Source: UBA6215 sp964484255
Lineage (GTDB): Bacteria > Omnitrophota > Gorgyraeia > Pluralincolimonadales > Pluralincolimonadaceae
Length of the DNA: 51,927 bases
Assembly (NCBI GenBank): GCA_964484255.1
Contig: CAZAEH010000009.1
Location: 1 to 51,927 of the forward strand
Direction of reading: 5' to 3'
The position numbers were made by a program, and so were the translations under genes. The notes beneath the pieces were generated by a model, which saw only the letters and a list, made by a program, of their open reading frames with translations, ran no database searches and was not told the DNA's origin. Every line of letters begins with the position of its first letter. Positions within the stretch are counted from its first letter, which is position 1. Positions 41,994 to 49,490 of the stretch are shown here, in pieces.

Positions 41994-42584
41994 GTGATCC
42001 AGGACCCGAATTTCAATTTTGTCTCGGTATCCGCCCTGTTCGGGATCGCCATGAGACACAAGGAACTCGAGATAGACCTCACTCCGCACGACCTCCGCAT
42101 ACAGAGGCGCACGGAAGAAAAACGCAGGCAGCTGGTCCTGATGGGGATCCTGGCCACATCGATAGTCATGCTCGTCTCGCTCTTCCTGCTGACATCGATC
42201 TACGTCAAGAACGCCTATCTTAAGCAGGTCAAGGACAAGGTAGCCGCCACCGAGACGGAGGCTAACGACATAAAAGGTAAGATAGGCGAGATAAAGCTGG
42301 TCGAGGAGAGGATAGACGCCCGCGGCACGTCCCTTAGCATTATCAGCGAATTACACAGGATAACGCCCAGGGAGGTCTACCTGTTGAGCATATCGATGGA
42401 GGAGAAGAAGAAGGTGACCCTCAAAGGCAGGGCAAACGCGCTTTCCGATGTATATAAGTATGCCAAGATCCTGGAGGACTCCAGGCTGTTTGAGAAGGTC
42501 AACACGAATTTTGCTACAATGAAGCGCGAAAATAACATGGACTATGCGGACTTCGAGATCGTCTGCACGTTTGAAAAGAGATAA
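41994..42584 (+). CDS. GspL/PilN-like secretion protein, probably lacking its cytoplasmic domain
   Basis: This 196-residue protein has a cytoplasmic tail VSALFGIAMRHKELEIDLTPHD (in two runs) whose first part looks like the end of a PilM/GspL actin-like domain and whose second part is the usual PilN opening. It then has one membrane helix (about 44-63), a coiled coil (67-110) and a ferredoxin-like periplasmic domain (112-195). GspL fuses these parts in one chain. The frame is open upstream without a start or ribosome site, so the N-terminal domain seems lost. The start at GTG 41994 is nominal. GspM follows 3 nt later. Confidence 0.65.
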   Translation: MIQDPNFNFVSVSALFGIAMRHKELEIDLTPHDLRIQRRTEEKRRQLVLMGILATSIVMLVSLFLLTSIYVKNAYLKQVKDKVAATETEANDIKGKIGEIKLVEERIDARGTSLSIISELHRITPREVYLLSISMEEKKKVTLKGRANALSDVYKYAKILEDSRLFEKVNTNFATMKRENNMDYADFEIVCTFEKR

Positions 42585-42587
42585 CCC

Positions 42588-43124
42588 ATGAAAGAGATAT
42601 TCTCGCGGATGTCGGCAAAAGAAAAGATAGGGCTTGCAATAGCGGCAGCCATAGTCTTCGTCGCCTTCACGGACAGGCTGTTGATAAATCCGATGTCGAG
42701 CAGGATGCGCCAGCTGAACAACCAGATACAATCCGAGGTCATGCGGCTTAAGCTCAACCAGGAATATATCAACCAGAAGGATGCCGTATCGGCGGAGTAC
42801 GGCAAGTATTCCGGTTATACAAAGAAGTCAGGATCGGACGAGGAAGAGCAGACGAAGATGCTCGGGGAGATCGAGAACCTTTCGCGCCAGGCCGGTGTCC
42901 CCATCTCGAATATGAAACAGTCGGCCCCCCAGGCGATGAATTCATATAAGAAGTATGAGGTAAAGCTGGATGCCGAAGGCAGCATGGATGCCGTCGTTAA
43001 TTTCCTTTACCTGGTAAGCGCTTCCCCCCAGTTGCTCAGGGCGGAGAACGTGACCCTCTCAAAAGACAAGGATTCCGATGCGGTAAGGGCATCCGTCACC
43101 GTGACCAAGATAGTGGTGCCTTGA
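42588..43124 (+). CDS. GspM/PilO-like secretion protein
   Basis: This 178-residue protein has a short cytoplasmic start, one membrane helix (about 13-32), a coiled coil (about 38-75), and a C-terminal ferredoxin-like domain (KKYEVKLDAEGSMDAVVNFLYL, split after AEGS; LSKDKDSDAVRASVTV). This is the topology of GspM and PilO, the partners of GspL/PilN in the inner-membrane platform of type II secretion and type IV pili. It starts 3 nt after the GspL-like gene. No GspE/F/G is seen in this window. Confidence 0.75.
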   Translation: MKEIFSRMSAKEKIGLAIAAAIVFVAFTDRLLINPMSSRMRQLNNQIQSEVMRLKLNQEYINQKDAVSAEYGKYSGYTKKSGSDEEEQTKMLGEIENLSRQAGVPISNMKQSAPQAMNSYKKYEVKLDAEGSMDAVVNFLYLVSASPQLLRAENVTLSKDKDSDAVRASVTVTKIVVP

Positions 43125-43134
43125 ACGGCAAGGC

Positions 43135-43163
43135 TTGACTTTTAGGGTATTACCTAGTATACT
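43135..43163 (+). promoter_or_regulatory. Promoter of the GH130 gene
   Basis: TTGACT (43135-43140), a 17-nt spacer and TATACT (43158-43163) form the promoter. Between the boxes GGTATTACC is palindromic, and GGTATT (43146) with AGTATA (43156) are 10 bp apart, a weak echo of the GGTATA arrays. Confidence 0.65.
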
Positions 43164-43203
43164 TTCGTTCATTCGGGTAGGGGGCCATATTTAAGGAGAA
43201 GAT

Positions 43204-44124
43204 ATGGCTAATGAGACTGTTTTCAGGCGTTACAAAGGTAATCCGATCATAACGGCGAAAGCCGTTCCCCGGGCAAATTCCATCCATAACAGCGCCATAG
43301 TGCGTTTCGGTAAAGGTTTCAGGGGAATATTCCGCGTTGACGAGATAGACCTGAACTATACCCTTCACATGGGTTGCAGTGAAGACGGCATAAAATGGGA
43401 AATAGACCCTTCCCCCATAAAGATGAAGAGCGGCGACCCGGAGGTTTTTGTCACCGATCACAGCTATGACCCCCGGATAACCAGGCTGGGTAATACCTAT
43501 ATAGTGACCTGGTGCAATGCGGGCGCCCAGGGACCCTGTATAGGCCTGGCCACCACCAAGGATTTCAAGACGTTCAAGCAGTTCGAGAACCCGCTTCCGC
43601 CGGCAAACCGCAATTGTGTTATATTCCCGGAGAAGATAAACGGCAAGTATGCCATGCTCCACAGGCCCAGCGACAGGGGCCATACGCCTTTCGGCGATGT
43701 CTTCTATGCCGAGAGCCCGGACCTGGTCCATTGGGGGCATCACAGGTTCGTGTTCGGCCCTAAAGGAGGCTGGCAGTCCACAAAAGTCGGCCCGGGGCCG
43801 CATCCTATAAGGACAAAGGACGGCTGGCTCCTCATTTACCACGGCGTATGGACCAGCTGCAACGGCTACATATATTCTGCCGGCGGCGCATTGCTTGACC
43901 TCAAGAAACCTTGGAAGGTCCTTTACAGGACCAGGGATTATATGCTCTACCCGACGGAGACATATGAGCGCGTCGGCGATGTCCCTAACGTGCTTTTCCC
44001 GAGCTCGGCGCTCGTAGAAGGCGATCATATAAGACTTTATTACGGTTGCGCCGATACCTGTATAGGCATGGCGGAAGCCAGCCTTAAGGAAGTAGTGAAG
44101 TTTATAAAAAAGCATAGTTTTTAA
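43204..44124 (+). CDS. GH130 beta-mannoside phosphorylase-like enzyme
   Basis: This 306-residue cytoplasmic five-bladed propeller of family GH130 shows RYKGNPIITA (about 9-18), the general-acid region SYDPRITRLGNTYIVTWCN (about 81-99) and KVGPGPHPIRTKDGWLLIYHG (around 198-218). GH130 enzymes phosphorolyse beta-mannosides to mannose 1-phosphate or, in some branches, hydrolyse them. The phosphate-binding Arg/His set appears present (RPSDRG, GPHPIRT, YHG), which favours a phosphorylase. Mannan or mannosyl-glucose could be the substrate. It has its own promoter and an AAGGAGAAG ribosome site. Confidence 0.88.
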   Translation: MANETVFRRYKGNPIITAKAVPRANSIHNSAIVRFGKGFRGIFRVDEIDLNYTLHMGCSEDGIKWEIDPSPIKMKSGDPEVFVTDHSYDPRITRLGNTYIVTWCNAGAQGPCIGLATTKDFKTFKQFENPLPPANRNCVIFPEKINGKYAMLHRPSDRGHTPFGDVFYAESPDLVHWGHHRFVFGPKGGWQSTKVGPGPHPIRTKDGWLLIYHGVWTSCNGYIYSAGGALLDLKKPWKVLYRTRDYMLYPTETYERVGDVPNVLFPSSALVEGDHIRLYYGCADTCIGMAEASLKEVVKFIKKHSF

Positions 44125-44147
44125 CATAAAATTACCCTATTATTTAG

Positions 44148-44176
44148 TTGACAAAATAAGGTTTTTAGGGTATATT
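44148..44176 (+). promoter_or_regulatory. Strong promoter of the cold-shock gene
   Basis: TTGACA (44148-44153), a 17-nt spacer and TATATT (44171-44176) form a near-consensus sigma-70 promoter. Transcription should start near 44183, giving a leader of about 86 nt that contains a terminator-like hairpin. Confidence 0.8.
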
Positions 44177-44199
44177 TATGAAGGTTTAGAAAGAGTGCG

Positions 44200-44236
44200 C
44201 CGTAAGGCCATATTAGTCTGACCTTACGGTTTTTTT
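44200..44236 (+). promoter_or_regulatory. Attenuator-like hairpin in the cold-shock gene leader
   Basis: CCGTAAGG (44200-44207) and CCTTACGG (44222-44229) form an 8-bp stem followed by seven T residues (44230-44236). It lies between the promoter and the ribosome site, so it can end transcription before the gene or define a separate short RNA of about 55 nt. Confidence 0.7.
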
Positions 44237-44268
44237 GCAGCAAAGATTTAACAAAAGGAGGTAGTACA

Positions 44269-44469
44269 GTGGCAAGAGGTAAGGTAAAGTGGTTCAGCAA
44301 TCAGAAGGGTTATGGTTTTATAACCCCTGAGTCGGGAAGTGACGTGTTCGTGCATTACAGCGCTATCCAGGGTGACGGCTACAAGACTCTGGAAGAGGGC
44401 CAGGAAGTAGAGTTCGATATCGAGAAAGGTGAAAAAGGCGAACAGGCCAAGAACGTAACGAAGGTCTAA
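44269..44469 (+). CDS. Cold-shock protein CspA family
   Basis: This 66-residue cold-shock domain protein has both RNA-binding motifs, KGYGFIT (RNP1) and VFVHYSAI (RNP2). It binds single-stranded RNA or DNA and melts RNA structure. The start is a GTG at 44269 with AAAGGAGG at 44255-44262. It is monocistronic: promoter, leader hairpin, gene and strong terminator all lie within about 370 bp. The leader may regulate it by temperature or by the protein itself. Confidence 0.95.
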   Translation: MARGKVKWFSNQKGYGFITPESGSDVFVHYSAIQGDGYKTLEEGQEVEFDIEKGEKGEQAKNVTKV

Positions 44470-44483
44470 GACCCGAAAACGAC

Positions 44484-44514
44484 GGGCCCGCGATAAGCTC
44501 GCGGGCCCTTTTTT
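44484..44514 (+). terminator. Intrinsic terminator of the cold-shock gene
   Basis: GGGCCCGCG (44484-44492) and CGCGGGCCC (44500-44508) form a 9-bp stem followed by TTTTTT. Confidence 0.92.
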
Positions 44515-44540
44515 ATTGGGAACATGTTTCCCCTAACCTA

Positions 44541-44549
44541 TGGTATAAT
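44541..44549 (+). promoter_or_regulatory. Extended -10 promoter giving a leaderless mRNA
   Basis: TGG followed by TATAAT (44544-44549) forms an extended -10. The expected transcription start, 7 nt downstream, is the A of the ATG at 44556, and no Shine-Dalgarno exists. No good -35 is seen. Confidence 0.6.
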
Positions 44550-44555
44550 AAAAAC

Positions 44556-45629
44556 ATGAAAGTCGGAATAATAGGACTCCCCCAGACAGGCAAGAAGACC
44601 CTTTTCGAACTCCTTACGGGCCATAAGATCACGGAGAAGGACCTCGCTTCGGGAAAGAACATAAAGAGCATGGCCGAGATAAGGGACCCGCGTTTTGACA
44701 AGCTCCTGGCTATGTATAACCCCAAGAAGCATGTCCGGGCGCGCATAGATATCGAGCTCCTGCCCAAGATAGAGAAAGACGCCATAACGAAAGGCGACAT
44801 ATTCAGGGATATCGCCGAAACCGATGCCCTTTGCCATGTCGTGCGCAAGTTCGCGGACGATTCGGTCTACCATATAAACGGCACAGTCGACCCCATGAGG
44901 GACATCGACAGCGTCAACTCGGAATTGATATTGCATGACCTAATTTTCGTCGAGAAGCGGCTTGAGAGGCTGGACCTGGAACTGAAGAAGATAAAGGATG
45001 AAGGCAAGGCAAAAGAAAGGGACCTCCTCCTGAGGCTCAAGGAGCACCTGGACAAGGAGCTTCCCCTGCGGCTTCTCGACCTGAAGCCGGAAGAGAAGAA
45101 GGCCATTGCCAGCTACCCTTTCGTTACGCTTAAGGAGATGATACTCGCGGTCAACGTCTCTGAAGATGACCTCAAGAATGCGGCGCTGCTTAAGGAGATC
45201 ACGGAGAAATACGCCCCGGTAAAGATAGAAGTGATGCTCGTCTCGGCAAAGGTCGAGTCCGAGATAGCTTCCCTCGAGACGGAGAAAGAGAAGGAAGAGT
45301 TCCTTTCCGCCATAGGCATAGACGAGCCCGCGGTCAATGCCCTGACGCGCCTTTGCATAAAAGCCCTCAACCTGATCTCGTTCTTTACGGTCGGAGCAGA
45401 TGAGGTCCGGCAGTGGACGATAAAGCGCGGTTCTTCCGCCCCGGAAGCCGCCGGGGCCATACATTCCGACCTGCAGAAGGGTTTTATCAGGGCGGAGCTC
45501 ATAAAATTTGAGGACCTTACCTCGCTGGGCGGGGAAGAGAAGGTCAAGGAAGCCGGCAAACTTTACCTCAAAGGCAAAGATTACGTAGTAGAAGACGGAG
45601 ATATACTGAGCATAAGATTCAATGTCTAG
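44556..45629 (+). CDS. YchF/Obg-like NTPase with TGS domain and altered P-loop
   Basis: This 357-residue protein has the YchF architecture: an N-terminal P-loop domain with a coiled-coil insertion (about 125-165), ILAVNVSEDD in the place of the base-recognition loop, and a C-terminal TGS-type domain (about 275-355; FFTVGADEVRQWTIKRG, YVVEDGDILSIRF). YchF proteins bind ATP rather than GTP and associate with ribosomes. The P-loop reads GLPQTGKKT instead of GxxxxGK[ST], so the Ser/Thr that binds Mg2+ is Lys. This may be a divergent paralogue and not the housekeeping ychF. It is probably expressed from a leaderless mRNA. Confidence 0.8.
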   Translation: MKVGIIGLPQTGKKTLFELLTGHKITEKDLASGKNIKSMAEIRDPRFDKLLAMYNPKKHVRARIDIELLPKIEKDAITKGDIFRDIAETDALCHVVRKFADDSVYHINGTVDPMRDIDSVNSELILHDLIFVEKRLERLDLELKKIKDEGKAKERDLLLRLKEHLDKELPLRLLDLKPEEKKAIASYPFVTLKEMILAVNVSEDDLKNAALLKEITEKYAPVKIEVMLVSAKVESEIASLETEKEKEEFLSAIGIDEPAVNALTRLCIKALNLISFFTVGADEVRQWTIKRGSSAPEAAGAIHSDLQKGFIRAELIKFEDLTSLGGEEKVKEAGKLYLKGKDYVVEDGDILSIRFNV

Positions 45630-46941
45630 GGACAAGAAACCTCTGTTGTACGCTGCCGTGATAGTCATTCTCGGCATAACGGCTTACCGGGGTTCCCTCT
45701 TCGGCAAGTTCCTCCTCGATGACCTGACCTTGGTAGTCTTTAATCCCCATATCAGGGGCCTTTCCGGCGCATTCGGGCTGTTTTCTGAAAATATCGGCGC
45801 GGGTATGGGCCCGGATGTAAGCTCGTCTTTTTACCGGCCGTTCCAGATGTTAAGTTATGCGCTGGATTTCAAAGTGTGGGGCCTTAGTTATATCGGCTAC
45901 CATTTCACGAACCTCTTATTGCACATATCGGCGGCCCTGGGCCTGTATTTCTTCGTGAGGATGATATCCGGCAGGGGCCTTCTCGCATTTTTGTCCGGGG
46001 CGCTGTTCGCGGTCCATCCGGTCAATACCGAAGCCGTTTCTTACATATCGGGCCGCGCCGACCCGCTTTCGGCGGCCTTCATCTTCTTTTGCCTCATAGC
46101 TTACGTGAAATACCTTGACACGAATAAGGCCGTATATTATGCGCTCTTTCCTCTGTGTTATCTTGCTGCAGTTTTTTCCCGCGAAAGCGCGCTTTTGATC
46201 ATCCCCCTGGTGCTCCTGTACCATTATTCGTTCAGGCGCAGGCCGTCTTTGGCCGGGATGGTCCCGTTGCTGGCCGTTACGGGCCTCTATTTAGCCGCGC
46301 GCGCCTTTGCGCTCAAGTCCATGCTCCCGCATTTCAACGCTTCGGGGCCCGTATCGGGACGTCTTGCCACCTTCTTTGCGGCTTTTGCCGAATATATAAG
46401 GATGCTTTTCTTCCCGTACGGCCTGCATATGGAATACGGCAGGAAGGTTTTTAATTTCACCAACCCTGTAACGCTTGCCGGGTTGGCGCTGTTCGCCGCA
46501 TGCGCCTGTTTCATCCTGAAAAAGCGCGGAAGGAGGGGACTTGACCTTTTCTGCATGGCATGGTTCATTATTGCCCTCCTGCCCGTATCGAATATCTTCC
46601 CGCTCAATGCCTACATGGCCGAGCATTGGCTTTACCTTCCGGCCGCAGGGTTCTTCATACTTGTCTCGTCCGCGCTGCTTTATATCTACCGCATGGAAAA
46701 AACCAGGGCGGCGGCCGTTGCCCTGATTGCCGTGATGCTGGGTTCGTATACCATGGCTACGATAAAACAGAACCGCTATTGGAGCGAACCCGAGTTTTTC
46801 TACAAGAAGACTCTGGAATATTCGCCTGACAGCGCGCGCATGTATACTTACCTTGCTGTGCATTATCTTATGCAGGACAGGCAGGCCGATGCCGAGGCGA
46901 TGTTAAAGAAGGCCGGGGAGATCAAAGGGGCCTTCCGTTAA
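45622..46941 (+). CDS. GT-C fold membrane glycosyltransferase (TMTC/PMT-like)
   Basis: This 439-residue protein has about ten membrane helices. The first periplasmic loop carries FLLDDLTLVVFNPHI, the acidic DD motif of the GT-C superfamily near residue 36, as in O-mannosyltransferases of the TMTC type. EAVSYISGRADPLSA further along is typical of the same group. A short TPR-like helical tail (about 400-435) ends the protein, where full-length members have many TPRs. It likely moves a sugar from a lipid carrier to a protein or lipid at the outer face of the inner membrane. It overlaps the YchF-like gene by 8 nt. Confidence 0.75.
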   Translation: MSRDKKPLLYAAVIVILGITAYRGSLFGKFLLDDLTLVVFNPHIRGLSGAFGLFSENIGAGMGPDVSSSFYRPFQMLSYALDFKVWGLSYIGYHFTNLLLHISAALGLYFFVRMISGRGLLAFLSGALFAVHPVNTEAVSYISGRADPLSAAFIFFCLIAYVKYLDTNKAVYYALFPLCYLAAVFSRESALLIIPLVLLYHYSFRRRPSLAGMVPLLAVTGLYLAARAFALKSMLPHFNASGPVSGRLATFFAAFAEYIRMLFFPYGLHMEYGRKVFNFTNPVTLAGLALFAACACFILKKRGRRGLDLFCMAWFIIALLPVSNIFPLNAYMAEHWLYLPAAGFFILVSSALLYIYRMEKTRAAAVALIAVMLGSYTMATIKQNRYWSEPEFFYKKTLEYSPDSARMYTYLAVHYLMQDRQADAEAMLKKAGEIKGAFR

Positions 46942-46947
46942 ATCCCA

Positions 46948-46980
46948 TTGACGCGCCTGAACCTGTTTAGGTATTATAAT
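46948..46980 (+). promoter_or_regulatory. Promoter of the histidine kinase gene (nearly leaderless)
   Basis: TTGACG (46948-46953) with TATTAT (46972-46977, 18-nt spacer) or TATAAT (46975-46980). Either places the transcription start within 2-3 nt of the ATG at 46986. There is no Shine-Dalgarno. Confidence 0.55.
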
Positions 46981-46985
46981 TAAAA

Positions 46986-49091
46986 ATGAGCATACGCACG
47001 AAATTAACCCTGCTATTCATTGCCATCATAGTGGCTGTTGCCTTGGCGATATCGATCGAAAGGGAGGTCGAGGTCAGGAGGCTGGTCATTCTTTTCGAGA
47101 ACAACCGCGCAAGGGAAGAGGCGAGCTTCGACAAGATAGTAACGCTCAAAAACAGCCGCCTGGACGCGCTCGTCAACGATTATTCTTTCTGGGACGAGAT
47201 GGTCAATTTTGCGAAAAGCAAAGACAAGACCTGGGCCGCCGAGAATATAGATACCGCCCTCCCCGTTTTCGACGTAAGGTCGATGTGGATATACGATAAA
47301 GACTTCTCCTACGTGTATTCTCCCCGTGTTGCAACGGGCCTGCCGGAAGAACTTCCTTTATCCAGGGACGCCATGGCATCCCTGTTCAAGGACAGGCGGC
47401 TGTGCCATTTTTTCATAAGCACTGCTTCCGGCGCGGTTGAGATAAGGGGAGCCTCGATACATCCGACCGCCGACCGCGAAAGGAAGACCGAGCCGCAGGG
47501 TTACCTTTTTGCCGGGATACTCTGGGACGAAAAGTACTTAAAGGAGATAAGCGCGCTGACGGGCACGGAGGTCAAGCCCGCTTCCATCCGGGAGAAGCAG
47601 CCGCGCGATACCGCCGCGAACGCCATGAAAGGCGAATACAGCTTCATGAGGGCGCTCAACGGCTGGGACGGGAAACCCGTAATGAAGATAACGGCCTCTT
47701 TTAAGTCCGAGGCCATAAGGCATTACAACAGGATGGGCCAGACCATACTGAATATATTCGCCCTGCTGTCGGCATTGTCGCTCCTGGTGCTTTTTATATC
47801 GGTTGTCAGGTGGGTGTCCCATCCGCTTAAGCTTGTTTCCGCATCGCTCAAGAAGAAGGATGCGTCCGTGATAATACCCATGAAGGGCAAGAATGACGAG
47901 TTCGGCGAGATAGCGCGGCTCGTCTCGGAATTCTTCCAGCAGTCCGCCGCTCTCAAGAACGTAAGCCAGGAGCGCCGGAGGGCCGAGATACAGGAAAAGG
48001 CCATACTGGATAACATAACGGACATGGCATGGTTAAAGGACAGGGACAGCAGGTTCATAGCCGTGAACGAACCTTTTGCCAAGGCATGCGGCAGCAGCAT
48101 CGAGGATATCATAGGCAAACAGGATCTCGATGTCTGGCCGAGAGAGGTCGCCGAAAAATATATAGCCGACGACAAGGAAGTAATGTTCTCCGGGCAACGT
48201 AAGGTCGTTACCGAGCCGTTATTCTCGATCGACGGGCAGATGTCCTGGATCGAGACCATAAAGACCCCTATATTCAATGATAAGAAGGAAGTGATCGGCA
48301 CTACCGGTATCTCGCGCGACGTTACGGACCGCAAGAACGCGGAAGAAGAACTGAAGAAAGCCTATGTGGAGCTCAAGGAGACGCAGCACCGCCTTATACA
48401 GGCGGAGAAGTTCTCCGCCCTCGGGAAGTTCTCATCGGCCTTTGCCCACGAGATAAAGAACCCGTTGGGAATAGTCCTGAACGGTGTAGAGTACCTCGAG
48501 ATGAAACTGAAAGACCAGGGAGCCGACGTAAAGGAGGACCTGGATATCATAAAGAGGTCGACGCTAAGGGCCGACGGCATCATAAAGAAACTGCTTAAGT
48601 TCGCGCGGCCGTCCGAGGTCAAGTTCGAAAAGATAAAACCCGACGACCTGATAAACGACACGCTTCCTTTCCTCAAGTATTCTTCGCCCCAAGGGGAGAT
48701 CAAGATCAATACGGAACTCTCCAAGGCGCCCATGGCCGTAAACGTAGATAAGAACCAGATGCAGCAGGCCATAATAAACATGGTCCTGAATGCTGCAGAG
48801 GCGATGGCAAGAGGAGGCGAGATAATAATCAGGGCCTATAAGCAGGAACAGTCGGAATTCTATTTCGCGCAGCCGGCCTGCATTATCGAGATATCCGATA
48901 ACGGCCCGGGTATCGCGGAAGAGAACATGTCGAAGCTCTTCGAGCCGTTCTTTACCACCAAATCCGAGAAGGGCACCGGGCTGGGACTCTTCATAACCAA
49001 GTTGATTATTGATAATAATAAAGGTAATATATCAATAGACAGTAAGCTGGGACGCGGGACCACGGTAAAGATAATACTTCCTCTTGCTTAG
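46986..49091 (+). CDS. CHASE4-HAMP-PAS sensor histidine kinase
   Basis: This 701-residue membrane kinase has a first helix at about 8-25, an external CHASE4-type sensor domain (about 40-240; VNDYSFWDEMVNFA), a second helix (about 253-272), HAMP (about 275-325), a PAS domain with PAC (about 335-455; MAWLKDRDSRFIAVNEPF), HisKA with the phospho-acceptor in FAHEIKNPLG (about 485-494) and an HATPase domain with N, G1 (DNGPGI) and G2 (GTGLGLFI) boxes. It passes a signal, unknown in nature, to a response regulator. The next gene, 24 nt downstream, encodes a receiver protein and is its likely partner. Confidence 0.92.
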   Translation: MSIRTKLTLLFIAIIVAVALAISIEREVEVRRLVILFENNRAREEASFDKIVTLKNSRLDALVNDYSFWDEMVNFAKSKDKTWAAENIDTALPVFDVRSMWIYDKDFSYVYSPRVATGLPEELPLSRDAMASLFKDRRLCHFFISTASGAVEIRGASIHPTADRERKTEPQGYLFAGILWDEKYLKEISALTGTEVKPASIREKQPRDTAANAMKGEYSFMRALNGWDGKPVMKITASFKSEAIRHYNRMGQTILNIFALLSALSLLVLFISVVRWVSHPLKLVSASLKKKDASVIIPMKGKNDEFGEIARLVSEFFQQSAALKNVSQERRRAEIQEKAILDNITDMAWLKDRDSRFIAVNEPFAKACGSSIEDIIGKQDLDVWPREVAEKYIADDKEVMFSGQRKVVTEPLFSIDGQMSWIETIKTPIFNDKKEVIGTTGISRDVTDRKNAEEELKKAYVELKETQHRLIQAEKFSALGKFSSAFAHEIKNPLGIVLNGVEYLEMKLKDQGADVKEDLDIIKRSTLRADGIIKKLLKFARPSEVKFEKIKPDDLINDTLPFLKYSSPQGEIKINTELSKAPMAVNVDKNQMQQAIINMVLNAAEAMARGGEIIIRAYKQEQSEFYFAQPACIIEISDNGPGIAEENMSKLFEPFFTTKSEKGTGLGLFITKLIIDNNKGNISIDSKLGRGTTVKIILPLA

Positions 49092-49115
49092 CAGGGGTAA
49101 AATCGGAGGCCGTTC

Positions 49116-49490
49116 ATGAAAAAGAAGATACTTGTAGTGGATGACGAAAAGGATTTCTGCCATTTTGTGAAGAAGGCCCTTGAAGCCACCGAAGAGTTCA
49201 AGGTCACGACCGCGAACGAAGGGGAGGACGGCATAAAGAAGGCAAAAGAGCTGTTGCCCGACCTGATAATACTGGACGTGATGATGCCTAAGATGGGCGG
49301 ATACGAGGTGGCCGAAGCGCTCAAGAACTCCCAGGAGACAAGGGACATACCCGTAATATTCCTTACCGCGGTGGTCACCGAGCGCGAAGTCAAGGATGAG
49401 GGCTACCTGCTGGAGGGCAAGTGTTTTATCGCCAAACCCGTAAAGATACGCGAACTTATCGATAAGATAGGGACTGCGCTGTCAAAATGA
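49116..49490 (+). CDS. Single-domain response regulator (CheY-like)
   Basis: This 124-residue protein is only a receiver domain. It has the acidic pair DDE near residues 9-11, the phosphorylated Asp near residue 54 in LIILDVMMPKMGG, the Thr/Ser position in FLTAV, and the conserved Lys in FIAKPVK. No output domain follows, so it must act by protein contact, for example in a phosphorelay. The preceding kinase gene is its obvious partner. A GGAGG site lies before the ATG. Confidence 0.92.
   Translation: MKKKILVVDDEKDFCHFVKKALEATEEFKVTTANEGEDGIKKAKELLPDLIILDVMMPKMGGYEVAEALKNSQETRDIPVIFLTAVVTEREVKDEGYLLEGKCFIAKPVKIRELIDKIGTALSK

Noticed and set aside
44541..44549. TGGTATAAT as a member of the GGTATA operator arrays
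   Set aside because: It is best read as an extended -10 element and stands alone; the same applies to 38675-38682. Only clusters of three or more units were called arrays.
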